A stretch of DNA of 64,000 nt from positions 1 through 64,000 of the forward strand of contig DATAUW010000041.1 in the NCBI GenBank assembly GCA_036268055.1, given 5' to 3'. Shown here in pieces: positions 48,062 to 57,712 of this stretch. The DNA is from Verrucomicrobiia bacterium. Its GTDB lineage: Bacteria > Verrucomicrobiota > Verrucomicrobiia > Limisphaerales > Pedosphaeraceae. Every line of letters starts with the position of its first letter. Positions within the stretch are counted from its first letter, which is position 1. A program made the position numbers and the translations under genes. Below the pieces are notes generated by a model. The model was not told where the DNA came from. It worked only from the letters and a program-made list of their open reading frames with translations, and ran no database searches.

Positions 48062-51000
48062 TGAGCCGTTTAGAAATCGTCAAGGGAGGCGTAAAGGGGT
48101 TCAACTGGCGAATGATTTACCTGGTTGTAACTCTGCTGATTGCGTTGATGCATCAAGACGCATTGGCGAGCTTAAACGTCGTTGCGACCAACGCGCCGAT
48201 GCACAAGATTCAGGTCAGCGATCCGGCGGCGGCCAAACAAATCGAGGCATCCGGCGGACACCTGCTGGCTGATTATGGCAGCTACAAATTATACGAGACA
48301 CCCATGCTGACCTCGAAGCTTCTTTCCAGCCGACGCGCCGAATTGCGCGATCGCTATAATTTGATTCTCCTGAATGCCGGCCATCTCGACACGACGAGTC
48401 CACAGATGAAGGCTGCGCGCCGAAGCGCCGGTTTTTTTACGGGCAAGCACCTGCATCTCGTCCAGTTTGTCGGGCCGGTGCAACCATCCTGGCGAAATGA
48501 ATTACTTGCTGCCGGGGTGCAAATCATTTCCTACATTCCCGAAAATACTTATCTCGTTTATGGCGATGCGGCCAGTCTTGCGCGCGTGCAAAATTTTGCC
48601 AGCACTACGCCGCACGTGCAGTGGAATGGCAGTTATCTCGACGACTATAAAATTCATCCGATGGCGCGTGACGTGGACAAGCAGGGTCATCCGCGAAATA
48701 TCGGCACCGATCTTTTTGAAATCCAACTCGTCGCTGACGACGCTGCCAACACAAACACTTTGAACCTGCTCAATCAGTTGAAATCAGAACCCTTCAAACG
48801 CAACAGCCGCGTGGCGCAATATTTGAATATCATCGCGCGGCTCGATGCGAAGCAGTTGAAACAGATCGCGGCCCAGCCGGACGTGGTCGCGATACTGCCG
48901 TATTTCAAGCCGCAAAAACTGGGCGAGCGGGCGGACCAGATTATAGCGGCCAATCTCACCGGCACGGTTCCCAGTGCACCGGGATATTTATCGTGGCTCG
49001 CCGGACTCGGTTTCACACAGGCGCAATTCACCGCTTCGGGACTGGTCGTGGACATTTCCGATAGCGGCGTGGATAACGGCACGACTTTGCCGACCCACTT
49101 TGGCCTTTATACTTCGGGCGACGAAACCAATCTCAGCCGAGTCGTTTATGCGCGGTATGAAACGAACGCCAGCTACGACGATAATTCTCTCGAAGGCTGC
49201 GATGGCCACGGCACGATCAACGCGCATATCATTGCCGGCTATGATGATTTTCCCGATTTTCCTTTTGCCGACACTAATGGATTTCACTACGGCCTTGGCG
49301 TCTGCCCGTTCGTCAACATTGGTTCCTCGGTCATCTTCGATTCGGCGGACATGGATAATTTTTATTTTCCGAACTACAACAATCTTCAATCGGAGGCTTA
49401 TCACGATGGCGTTCGCATCAGTAATAATAGTTGGGGCGGGCGAAATTCCGAGGGCGTTTACGATTCTGATTGCCAGAATTATGATGCGCTCGTTCGCGAC
49501 GCCCAGCCGACCAATTCCACTTACCCGGCCGATGGCAATCAGCCGATGGTGATCGTCTTCGCGGCGGGTAATGACGGCCCGATGGCCCAAAGCATGGACT
49601 CGCCCAGCACGGCAAAAAATGTGATTACCGTCGGCGCGGCGGAAGGCGTGCAGGCATTCGGTGGCGCTGACCACAGCAATATTCCTGATTCCCAGGCGGA
49701 CAGCGCGAATGACATTGCGGTGTTTTCCAGCCGCGGCCCCTGCGCGGATGGACGTTTCAAACCGGATCTGGTCGCTCCCGGGACGCACATCAGCGGCGGG
49801 CTTATTCAGGCGACCAATGACCTGGTGAATTTTCCCGATGGCGATGCCGATGCTTGCTTTCAGGGCGCGGATGTTTCCGGCGGCCCGAACGGTTCCATTT
49901 TCTGGCCGAGCGGCCAGCAATTTTATACGGCGTCATCGGGCACGAGCCATTCCACGCCGGTCGTCTCCGGTGGATGCGCGCTGGTGATGCAGTATTTTTT
50001 GAACAGCTTCACCAATCTGCCGAGCCCCGCGATGGTCAAAGCTTATTTGATGAACTCCGCGCGTTATCTCAATGGCGACGGCGCCAATGACACCCTGCCC
50101 TCGCAAAGCCAGGGCATGGGCGAAATGAATCTTGGCCAGGCGTTCGACGGCACGCCGCGAATTTTGCGCGATCAACTTCCACAAGACCTTTTCACCAACA
50201 GCGGCCAGATCCGCACCGTCACCGGCACGATCGTGGATACGAACAAACCTTTCTGCATCACGCTCGCATGGACCGATGCTCCCGGCACACTGACGGGAAA
50301 TGCCTATAACAATAACCTCGACCTGAGCGTGACCGTCGGCACGAACACGTATAAGGGGAATGTCTTCAACGGCGCGTATTCCGCCACGGGTGGAGCCGCC
50401 GACGGCCAAAATAATGTCGAAAGCGTTTTTCTTCCGCCCGGCACGTCGGGAAATTTCAACCTGACCGTCGCCGCCACGAGCATCAATTCGATCGGCGTTC
50501 CCAATACAAACGACGCCGTGAACCAGGATTTCGCGCTTGTCGTTTATAATGCCCAGGCGGTTTCTCTGCCGATCGTGATACCGGACGGCACCAGCCTCGA
50601 ATCGGAAACTTGCACGAATGGCGCGATTGACCCTGGCGAGACGGTGACCGTCAATTTCACTTTGCAAAATATCGGCACGGCAAATTTCAGCAACCTGGTT
50701 GCCACGCTGGAGGCCAACACCAATATCACCGGCGTGAGCGCGCCGCAAAGTTATGGTGCGCTGGATGCCGCCGGTCTGCTGGTCAGTGAGGCTTTTACTT
50801 TTACCGCGAACGGCGCATGCGGTGACACCATCAACGCGACATTGCAGTTGCAGGATGAGGGCGTGAATGTGGGGACGATTACTTTTCCCTTGTCGCTCGG
50901 CAAATTGACTTTTGCGCCGACGTTGATGGAGAATTTTGACGAGTTGGCCACGCCCAATCTTCCGCCGGGTTGGACCAGTTCGGCCACGAATGCGGAAGCG

Positions 51001-51732
51001 CCGTGGGTCAGTTCCACGAACCTGTTCGATACTGCGCCCAACGCGCTTTTCGTCGGCGAACCTGACATGCCGGGCTTGAGCGAACTTGACATGCCGGTCA
51101 TCCATATCCAGACGGCGTCTGCCCAGCTTACGTTCATGAACGATTATGATTTCGAAGCATTCCCGACGAATGATCCCTCGCCAACGATGGCATTCGACGG
51201 CGGTGTGCTGGAGATCAGCGTGGATGGCAGACCCTATGCGGACATCCTCGCGGGTGGCGGCAGTTTCGTTACGGGCGGTTACAATTCCACAATCACCAAC
51301 AATGACGCAAACCCACTCAATAATCGCGCCGTATGGGGCGGCAGTTCGGGCGGCTTTATTCAGACGGTGGTAAATCTTCCCGCGAATGTGGCCGGGCACG
51401 ACGTCCAACTGCGCTGGCTTTTCGGAACGGACATGGGCAATGCCTATGGCGGTACGGGATGGTACATTGACACGGTCACGATGATTGATGGTTATTTTAC
51501 CTGCTGCACTCCTTTGGTTGCGCCCACGATTTCCAATCCGCAATTCGACGGCACGAACGTGACCTTCACTTTTCAAACCGTGCCCGGGCAGACTTATTCG
51601 GTGCAGTTTAAGAATGATTTAAACGATTCTTTCTGGACAACTTTTCAATCCGTCACCGGCGACGGCACGATGCAGCAAATCTCCGACACGCCCGGCTTGC
51701 CGCAGCGATTCTATCGCGTGAGTTCGCCTTGA
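48058..51732 (+). CDS. large secreted subtilase (S8) protease
   Basis: The 1224-aa product has a signal anchor (MIYLVVTLLIALMHQDALAS), a pro-region of about 260 residues, and an S8 catalytic domain. The triad is D335 in DISDSGVDNGT, H384 in CDGHGTINAHIIAG and S630 in SSGTSHSTPVVSGG; the oxyanion Asn is likely in VFAAGNDGP. Long insertions separate the triad, as in kumamolisin-unrelated S8A proteases of this phylum. After it come a proprotein-convertase-like beta sandwich (TGTIVDTNKPFCITLAWTDA), an Ig-like domain, a CBM/MAM-like domain and the shared terminal module ending RFYRVSSP. It degrades extracellular protein. It meets the convergent ABC operon after two bases. Confidence 0.88.
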   Translation: MMSRLEIVKGGVKGFNWRMIYLVVTLLIALMHQDALASLNVVATNAPMHKIQVSDPAAAKQIEASGGHLLADYGSYKLYETPMLTSKLLSSRRAELRDRYNLILLNAGHLDTTSPQMKAARRSAGFFTGKHLHLVQFVGPVQPSWRNELLAAGVQIISYIPENTYLVYGDAASLARVQNFASTTPHVQWNGSYLDDYKIHPMARDVDKQGHPRNIGTDLFEIQLVADDAANTNTLNLLNQLKSEPFKRNSRVAQYLNIIARLDAKQLKQIAAQPDVVAILPYFKPQKLGERADQIIAANLTGTVPSAPGYLSWLAGLGFTQAQFTASGLVVDISDSGVDNGTTLPTHFGLYTSGDETNLSRVVYARYETNASYDDNSLEGCDGHGTINAHIIAGYDDFPDFPFADTNGFHYGLGVCPFVNIGSSVIFDSADMDNFYFPNYNNLQSEAYHDGVRISNNSWGGRNSEGVYDSDCQNYDALVRDAQPTNSTYPADGNQPMVIVFAAGNDGPMAQSMDSPSTAKNVITVGAAEGVQAFGGADHSNIPDSQADSANDIAVFSSRGPCADGRFKPDLVAPGTHISGGLIQATNDLVNFPDGDADACFQGADVSGGPNGSIFWPSGQQFYTASSGTSHSTPVVSGGCALVMQYFLNSFTNLPSPAMVKAYLMNSARYLNGDGANDTLPSQSQGMGEMNLGQAFDGTPRILRDQLPQDLFTNSGQIRTVTGTIVDTNKPFCITLAWTDAPGTLTGNAYNNNLDLSVTVGTNTYKGNVFNGAYSATGGAADGQNNVESVFLPPGTSGNFNLTVAATSINSIGVPNTNDAVNQDFALVVYNAQAVSLPIVIPDGTSLESETCTNGAIDPGETVTVNFTLQNIGTANFSNLVATLEANTNITGVSAPQSYGALDAAGLLVSEAFTFTANGACGDTINATLQLQDEGVNVGTITFPLSLGKLTFAPTLMENFDELATPNLPPGWTSSATNAEAPWVSSTNLFDTAPNALFVGEPDMPGLSELDMPVIHIQTASAQLTFMNDYDFEAFPTNDPSPTMAFDGGVLEISVDGRPYADILAGGGSFVTGGYNSTITNNDANPLNNRAVWGGSSGGFIQTVVNLPANVAGHDVQLRWLFGTDMGNAYGGTGWYIDTVTMIDGYFTCCTPLVAPTISNPQFDGTNVTFTFQTVPGQTYSVQFKNDLNDSFWTTFQSVTGDGTMQQISDTPGLPQRFYRVSSP

Positions 51733-51734
51733 GA

Positions 51735-53354
51735 TCAGCTTCGGATGACCGGCGGGACATTCGGCAAAGGCACGAGTGATTGCCGGTTGGTGCGATACCC
51801 CGGAATCGCCGTCTCGCGAAATTCCTTCGTTAATCTTTCGCGCCCCAGCAAAATAAAAAAGAGATCGAAGAAGACATTCGGTATGCAGAACAGCATTACC
51901 GGAAAAATGGCGCCGAACAGGATCGTCCAGGCCGGCGCGAAGGCCGGTTTTTTGGTCGTCAATCCCATCCACATTCCCAGCCATCCAATTGCGAAAATAT
52001 CCGCCACCAATATCAAAAGTTTGTATCCCATGAGGACCGCATTGATAAATGACGCGGGAATGGCTCCATTGAACAAATTGCCGTTCGAGAATCCCGTGCC
52101 GATTCTCATGAATCCCGCTACACTCCGGGTATCAGTCATCTGCAATATCAGAACGAACAAATAAGCGCCGCAAAAAACCAACACGGGCCCCAGCATGACC
52201 CGCCGAAACGCAAGCCATTGTCCGCGGATGATATCACGGGCTGTCAAGGGCGTGCTCAGGATCAATTCCAGTGAACCATTGCGCCGGGCATCCGCAAAAA
52301 AACGGCATGCCTCGGTAGCTGCGAAGACTTTCAATACAAAAGCGAGCGCCAAAAAAAAGAAAAGCGAGCCTCGAAGGACTGCCTCGTCCGCCTTCATATA
52401 GAAAAGAGAAAATGCGAACACGGCTGCAACTACAGCAATCGCCCAAATCCGCCAGCGAACCCCTCCCTCTCTCGCCGCCAGCCAAACCAGAGGACTTTGA
52501 TCGAGCAAATGCGCGCGCTGGATGTTTCGCCGCGCACTCGCTCCTGCGCTGCGTGACACAGTAATGAATTTCGCCCTGCGCTCTTTGACCGGCCTGTCCT
52601 GCCACACCCGCGGCACCAGCCACGTCGTAACCGCGAGCATGCCCCACGCAAATAAATTCGAACTCGCCAGACACGCGCCGTAAGAAAATAAATTCGTATG
52701 TCCCAGCGCGCAGGCGAAAGGAAAGTAGGGGCTGAAGGAAATCGCGTAAACCCATGTCCGCGAAATGGGCAAAACTGATAACAACAAACCCAGCAATGGC
52801 AAACCGACCGTTGCCAGAATCAGCAGGCTCGTGGTATTCGCCGCCGCGCGATTAGCCTTGCGTGAGCACGCCGAAACCAGCATGCCCATTGTCAGTGAGA
52901 AAAATAACGCGTTCACCAGCGCGAGGGCCATACGCCAAAATTCCGCGCCAGTCACGCCGCCAAGCAACAGCGGCAGCCCGGTCACCGGCAGCACCGCGAC
53001 CAAGCCGTACAGGGCGTTGAGTCCGACGGTGATGAATTTTCCCGAGACGATGTCATAACTTTTCAAGTCGGTGAGAAACAACAGTCCGAGTGTGCCTTCG
53101 CGTTTTTCCTGACTGATGCAATCGGACGCCAAAAAAACTCCCGCGAGCAGCGACAGTCCAAATGCGTAAAATGTCAGAATGGAAAAAAGCGCCCGTCCCA
53201 TCCCGGGCGAAGCCGACCCCGAGATTTCATTGCCCACCAAAAACAAAAAACTCAGCGCGAGCGCGAAGGAAGTCGTCCACAGCCGCACGCGGTATGTTCC
53301 CTTGCGGCGGGTGGCGAGGCTCAATTCCCTTTCTACAATGGGCAGAAATACCAT
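51735..53354 (-). CDS. ABC-2-type transporter permease (copy 3)
   Basis: The 539-aa product starts VFLPIVERELSLATRRKGTY, the same opening as the two genes upstream. About 12 membrane helices are present, with the conserved cytosolic segment CISQEKREGTLGLLFLTDLK after the second helix and a second half opening RRNGSLELILSTPLTARDII. Each half looks like an ABC-2 permease unit, so one chain could build the whole pore. It is the last gene of the five-gene operon (3-bp gap to copy 2). Substrate unknown; relatives export lipids, polysaccharide or lipoprotein. Confidence 0.8.
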   Translation of the reverse strand: MVFLPIVERELSLATRRKGTYRVRLWTTSFALALSFLFLVGNEISGSASPGMGRALFSILTFYAFGLSLLAGVFLASDCISQEKREGTLGLLFLTDLKSYDIVSGKFITVGLNALYGLVAVLPVTGLPLLLGGVTGAEFWRMALALVNALFFSLTMGMLVSACSRKANRAAANTTSLLILATVGLPLLGLLLSVLPISRTWVYAISFSPYFPFACALGHTNLFSYGACLASSNLFAWGMLAVTTWLVPRVWQDRPVKERRAKFITVSRSAGASARRNIQRAHLLDQSPLVWLAAREGGVRWRIWAIAVVAAVFAFSLFYMKADEAVLRGSLFFFLALAFVLKVFAATEACRFFADARRNGSLELILSTPLTARDIIRGQWLAFRRVMLGPVLVFCGAYLFVLILQMTDTRSVAGFMRIGTGFSNGNLFNGAIPASFINAVLMGYKLLILVADIFAIGWLGMWMGLTTKKPAFAPAWTILFGAIFPVMLFCIPNVFFDLFFILLGRERLTKEFRETAIPGYRTNRQSLVPLPNVPPVIRS

Positions 53355-53357
53355 GAC

Positions 53358-55010
53358 TCATTCGGGAGGCAGACTGGCCGGCTCAACGGTTTCAGGAACG
53401 TCACCGCGCAAGCGGCTCCAAATCGAAACCGGCGGCGTGTAGCGCTGCACCGCGCGCGTGCGAAATTCATCGTGTAATTTCCCCCACGATTCAAATCCCA
53501 TTTTTAAATCCACCCCTAATCCGACGACCATATAAATCACCAAAAATAAAAGCCATTCTTCACTTCTGCCAACTTGTGAAAATATAAGCAAAGAAATGAT
53601 GATCAATACCCAAGGGAAAAGGAGCATCCATCGTAACACGATGCCTGTCGTGCGATTGGGATTTTTTGTCGTGAGGCTCACCCACATGGCCATCGCGCTC
53701 ATCGCGTACAAATCCGCGAAAAGCATTACCGTGATTCCAATGGCGTAACACACCGAGCCCACGGTTTCGTCTGCACCCGGTGATTCCTGCTGAATGCCTG
53801 CCAGCAGCAACAATCCTTCGGTCACGAGAATCGTTATCACCGGCCAGAGAAACTGCCGCCGCAACGCGAGCATTTGTCCGCGCAAAATATCCGGCACGGT
53901 GAGCGTGGTCGAAAGCAGCAATTCGAGCGCGCCACTTTTACGGTCTTGTCCCAGCCGGTATCCCGCTTCGGACGTCACCCAGATTTTGAGCGTCGTATTC
54001 AAGACGACCGCTGTCAGAAAAAAACCATAGACGCTGGTCCAATCACGCCCGCCCGCTGCCGCGCCCCACAGCCAGAGACCCGCGTAGCCGATCAACACCA
54101 GCCAGATCAGCGCGTGCTTGAATCGCCCCCGCCCCGCCAGCCAGGAAAACGCGTTGCTATCCAACTGTTGTGTGCGCACCGCGTGTCGCTCGGCGCCGTT
54201 GAGGTCGTTGACGCCAAGGGAATTTTTGCGCGAGCTGGCGGCTTTGTCCTGCCATGAGCGCGGCACGATGAAACTTGCCAACGCCAGCATCAGCCAGCAC
54301 GTTCCTTGCGTAATGGCGACGGACAGCCAAAAATCGTCCTTGCTCGTTTTATAGACTATATCCGGCGCATAAACCATCGCGGAATCCGGTGTGCCGATCT
54401 CGAAAAAATGATTGAGTCTTGGCCAGGCGTTGCCACGACTGGTCCATCCTTGAAACAATGGAAAACCAAAAGCGAATATTCCCAGCAGCACCAGCGTCGC
54501 GCTCATCGCCTTCCGCGGATATTTGCTGATGGAAGAAACGAACATTCCGGCGCAAAGCGAAAACAGGCAGGTGTTCGCCAGTACCAGCGCCGTGCGCCAA
54601 AATTCGCCTTGCGTCACGCCGCCCATCAAAAGCGGAATCGCCAGCACCGGAAAGATTGAAACCAAACCATAGAAACGGTTGAGCGAAGTCGCAAACAATT
54701 TGCCGATGACCACGTCGTAACCCTTCAAGTCCGTAAGAAATAGCAAGCCCAGCGTGCCTTCGCGTTTTTCCTCGCTGATGCAATCGGCCGTGGCCGTGCC
54801 CGCGCAAAACGCATAAATGAACGCCAGCCAGGAAAGCGTTTGAAAAATATTTCTCCCTTGCTGCTCCGGCCCGGTCGAGCCCGGCGAATCGTTATACACG
54901 AACATCCCTAGGCCGATGGCGATCAGCGCGGCGATTGTGCGCGAAAAGTAAGTGAATCGCCGGCGGGAGGCGAGTCGCAATTCGCGCTCGACGATGGGCA
55001 GAAACGTCAT
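53358..55010 (-). CDS. ABC-2-type transporter permease (copy 2)
   Basis: The 550-aa product starts MTFLPIVERELRLASRRRFT and contains CISEEKREGTLGLLFLTDLK, with the second-half repeat DRKSGALELLLSTTLTVPDI. The fold and length match the flanking copies, but sequence between motifs is well diverged, so the three are not recent duplicates. It sits 7 bp after copy 1 in the same operon and shares the ATPase encoded upstream. Confidence 0.82.
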   Translation of the reverse strand: MTFLPIVERELRLASRRRFTYFSRTIAALIAIGLGMFVYNDSPGSTGPEQQGRNIFQTLSWLAFIYAFCAGTATADCISEEKREGTLGLLFLTDLKGYDVVIGKLFATSLNRFYGLVSIFPVLAIPLLMGGVTQGEFWRTALVLANTCLFSLCAGMFVSSISKYPRKAMSATLVLLGIFAFGFPLFQGWTSRGNAWPRLNHFFEIGTPDSAMVYAPDIVYKTSKDDFWLSVAITQGTCWLMLALASFIVPRSWQDKAASSRKNSLGVNDLNGAERHAVRTQQLDSNAFSWLAGRGRFKHALIWLVLIGYAGLWLWGAAAGGRDWTSVYGFFLTAVVLNTTLKIWVTSEAGYRLGQDRKSGALELLLSTTLTVPDILRGQMLALRRQFLWPVITILVTEGLLLLAGIQQESPGADETVGSVCYAIGITVMLFADLYAMSAMAMWVSLTTKNPNRTTGIVLRWMLLFPWVLIIISLLIFSQVGRSEEWLLFLVIYMVVGLGVDLKMGFESWGKLHDEFRTRAVQRYTPPVSIWSRLRGDVPETVEPASLPPE

Positions 55011-55017
55011 GGGAAGC

Positions 55018-56679
55018 TCACGTGATGATGGGCGGCGCCACGGTAATGGGCGCCGTTCTCGAAGACAGCTGCGGACGATGAATCATGGTTTCGTTTCCCC
55101 GCGCCACTCGTTCGGCAAAACGGGTCAACAGTTGATTACGCGCCCACCAGATGAGGAAAATATTTTTCACCAATTCAAAGATCCCGGCGAATACCACGCC
55201 GATCCAAAAGGGCAATCTGGCCCGGCCCGCTGACATCATTCCAAATACCATGATAAACATCTGGATCAAATATGGCAAAACGACAACGAAACAAACCGTC
55301 TTCAATATCGCCATGGAGGCTTTGCGCGAAGTCACGCCCATCCACATGCCGAACCAGGCCATGGCGAGGAAATCGCCCGCAAGGGTTACAAGGCCGCAAA
55401 TACCACTGATGATCCAGTACGTGTCCAATGGCGTGGATGGGGGCGTTAACAAATGCCGGGCATTTGAAATTTCATGAACCAGACTCACAACTTGCATCGC
55501 CAGAATCACGAGCACGGGCAGCCAGAAATTTCGGCAGATGGCTTTCCATTGGGCGAAAACGATTTGGCGGGGCTTCACTGGCGTGACCAGAATCAATTCC
55601 AGCGCGCCGTTGCGGCTGCTCTCCACAAAAAAGCGGCAGGCTTGCGATGCGACCCATAGCATTATGACGACCACGAGCAGCGCGTGGGCGGATGACAATG
55701 CGTTATAAGCTTTCTGGGAATCCCATATATATAAGTCCATGCCCATCCAAAGGGCCGCGATCAGCACCGCCAGCCAGATCAGCCGCGCCATCCAGAGGTC
55801 GCGCAACGCAAGCCATAAAATAGAATCCCGCGAAAGCGTTTTGCGACGGAATGCCAACCGCGCCTTGCGTCCGCCGTAGCGCCACCATTGAATCATGGAT
55901 CGGCGCGGCCCTTTCGCAGAAGCGGTTTTTTCCTGCCACGCCCGTGGAATGCAAATCGCTGCCGCTGCCAAAAAGATCCATGCCAATAAATTTTGCAATC
56001 CAAGATACGACCAAAAACTTCCTTTCAAATCCCCCGCATGTTCGAAAAGAAATCCTGGACTGAGGACGCTCGTGATCGGTTTGAATTTTGTGTCGTCCCA
56101 ATGCGTCAGTCCCAGGTCCAGCCACGGCAAGCCAACGAGCAGCGCGAGATTGATGAACAGCGTCGCGTTCATCGTCTTCATCACTTCGCGGCTGATGGAA
56201 CTGGCAAAGATTCCAACCGCGAGAGAAAGAAAAAGCGTGTTGCAAATTACCAGGAGCGAGCGAGCGAATTCCGTTCCGGTGACGCCGCCGACCAGCAAAG
56301 GCAGCGCGAGAATCGGCAGTGCCGCCAACAGGCTGTAAAATGCCTGGAGTGAGTGCGACATCAGTTTGCCCAGCACCACGTCGTAACCATGCAAATCAGT
56401 GAGAAAAAGCAAACCCAACGTGCCTTCGCGTTTTTCTTCGCTTAACGAATCCGAGGTAAAAAATACTCCCGTCGAACAAACAAAAATGAAGGCGATCCAT
56501 CTGAGTGTGCTGAATTGCGCCTGCCCCGGGCTTCCGAATGGCGACGACATCGTAAACAGCACCAGCGTCATCACGAACATCAGCAACATGAACGCGGCCG
56601 CGATCACCCGCAGCCAATAGCTCATCTGCCGGCGCGCGGCGATCCGCAATTCGCGTTCAACTATGGGCAGAAAGGTCAT
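55018..56679 (-). CDS. ABC-2-type transporter permease (copy 1)
   Basis: The 553-aa product starts MTFLPIVERELRIAARRQMS, with SLSEEKREGTLGLLFLTDLH and a second-half motif SRNGALELILVTPVKPRQIV. About 12 membrane segments are predicted by eye. The start at 56679 gives the shared family N-terminus; 36 in-frame codons upstream have no counterpart in the other copies and overlap the ATPase gene. It lies 64 bp after the ATPase stop. Confidence 0.82.
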   Translation of the reverse strand: MTFLPIVERELRIAARRQMSYWLRVIAAAFMLLMFVMTLVLFTMSSPFGSPGQAQFSTLRWIAFIFVCSTGVFFTSDSLSEEKREGTLGLLFLTDLHGYDVVLGKLMSHSLQAFYSLLAALPILALPLLVGGVTGTEFARSLLVICNTLFLSLAVGIFASSISREVMKTMNATLFINLALLVGLPWLDLGLTHWDDTKFKPITSVLSPGFLFEHAGDLKGSFWSYLGLQNLLAWIFLAAAAICIPRAWQEKTASAKGPRRSMIQWWRYGGRKARLAFRRKTLSRDSILWLALRDLWMARLIWLAVLIAALWMGMDLYIWDSQKAYNALSSAHALLVVVIMLWVASQACRFFVESSRNGALELILVTPVKPRQIVFAQWKAICRNFWLPVLVILAMQVVSLVHEISNARHLLTPPSTPLDTYWIISGICGLVTLAGDFLAMAWFGMWMGVTSRKASMAILKTVCFVVVLPYLIQMFIMVFGMMSAGRARLPFWIGVVFAGIFELVKNIFLIWWARNQLLTRFAERVARGNETMIHRPQLSSRTAPITVAPPIIT

Positions 56680-56743
56680 GTAAAATTTGTCCACTGGTGG
56701 GCGGCATGCCAACGGTTCCCACGGAAAACCAGGCTGGAACTTG

Positions 56744-57703
56744 TCACTGAGTTTCGCCGCGCGTGACGCGCAGGAAAACTTCCTCAAGGCCTAGCTCGTC
56801 TTCCTGCAACGCGGTAAGGCGCAGCCCCGCGCGAATCAGCATGTCGGCGACAAAGCTATGGTCAGTGTCATGATTCACCATCATGACTTTGATGCGGCCA
56901 TCCACCGGCGTGACTTCGGCAACTTCGGGGCGGGTCTTCAATAATTCCACGGCCCGATCAGTTTCGGCGGCGACTTTCACCCAGACAATCAAACCCGCCG
57001 CCATCTGATCGCGAACGCCTTGCACCGGACCGCTGTAAATCAATTTGCCCTTTTCGATGATGGCGACGCGATTGCACAACGTCTGCAACTCACTGAGAAT
57101 GTGCGATGAAATGATGATCGTTTTTCCGAGGCGCTGGAGTTCCTGAAGAATCGCCATCATTTCAATGCGCGCGCGCGGGTCGAGACCGCTTGCCGGCTCA
57201 TCCAGCAAGAGCAGTTGCGGATCGTGAATCAATACGCGCGCCAATCCCAGGCGTTGCTGCATGCCGCGGCTCAAAGCGCCGATCAATGCGCCTTTTTTTT
57301 CGCTGAGGCCAACCAGTTCAAGCACGTCGTTGACCGTCTTCTCGCGTTGCGCCGTCGGAATTTTGTAACACGCGCCGAAGAAATCCAGATATTCCGTGAC
57401 CTCCATGTCTTTATACACGCCAAAAAAATCGGGCATATAACCGATGACATGACGGACGGCGTCGGCGTCATTGACGACATCATGGCCAAGGACTTTGGCC
57501 TGGCCCGACGACGGCGCCAGAAAGGTGGCGAGGATGCGAAGCGTGGTGGTCTTGCCCGCGCCATTGGAACCAATGAAACCGAAGAGATCGCCGCGATTGA
57601 CGGTCAGGTCGAGCGAACTGAGCGCGGTCATGGAGCCGTAGGTGCGCGAGAGGCCAATGGTGTGCACAGCGGGCAACGGAGGGGCAGAGGCAGCAGCGTT
57701 CAT
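56744..57703 (-). CDS. ABC transporter ATP-binding protein
   Basis: The 319-aa ATPase has Walker A in GSNGAGKTTTLRIL, the signature LSRGMQQRLGLARVLIHDP, Walker B in LLLLDEPASGLDP and the switch His in IIISSHILSEL. The C-terminal 90 residues (VAEVTPVDGRIKVMMVNHDT) resemble the regulatory tail of DrrA/NatA-type exporters. It would energise the three permeases downstream. It lies 9 bp after the 722-aa membrane protein gene in the same operon. The N-terminal proline/alanine run is usual. Confidence 0.92.
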   Translation of the reverse strand: MNAAASAPPLPAVHTIGLSRTYGSMTALSSLDLTVNRGDLFGFIGSNGAGKTTTLRILATFLAPSSGQAKVLGHDVVNDADAVRHVIGYMPDFFGVYKDMEVTEYLDFFGACYKIPTAQREKTVNDVLELVGLSEKKGALIGALSRGMQQRLGLARVLIHDPQLLLLDEPASGLDPRARIEMMAILQELQRLGKTIIISSHILSELQTLCNRVAIIEKGKLIYSGPVQGVRDQMAAGLIVWVKVAAETDRAVELLKTRPEVAEVTPVDGRIKVMMVNHDTDHSFVADMLIRAGLRLTALQEDELGLEEVFLRVTRGETQ

Positions 57704-57712
57704 AATATTAAA

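Noticed and set aside
49933-51576. 547-aa open frame antisense to the subtilase gene
   Set aside because: The sense frame has clear S8 motifs and domain structure; the antisense product is Arg/Ile-rich low-complexity shadow.
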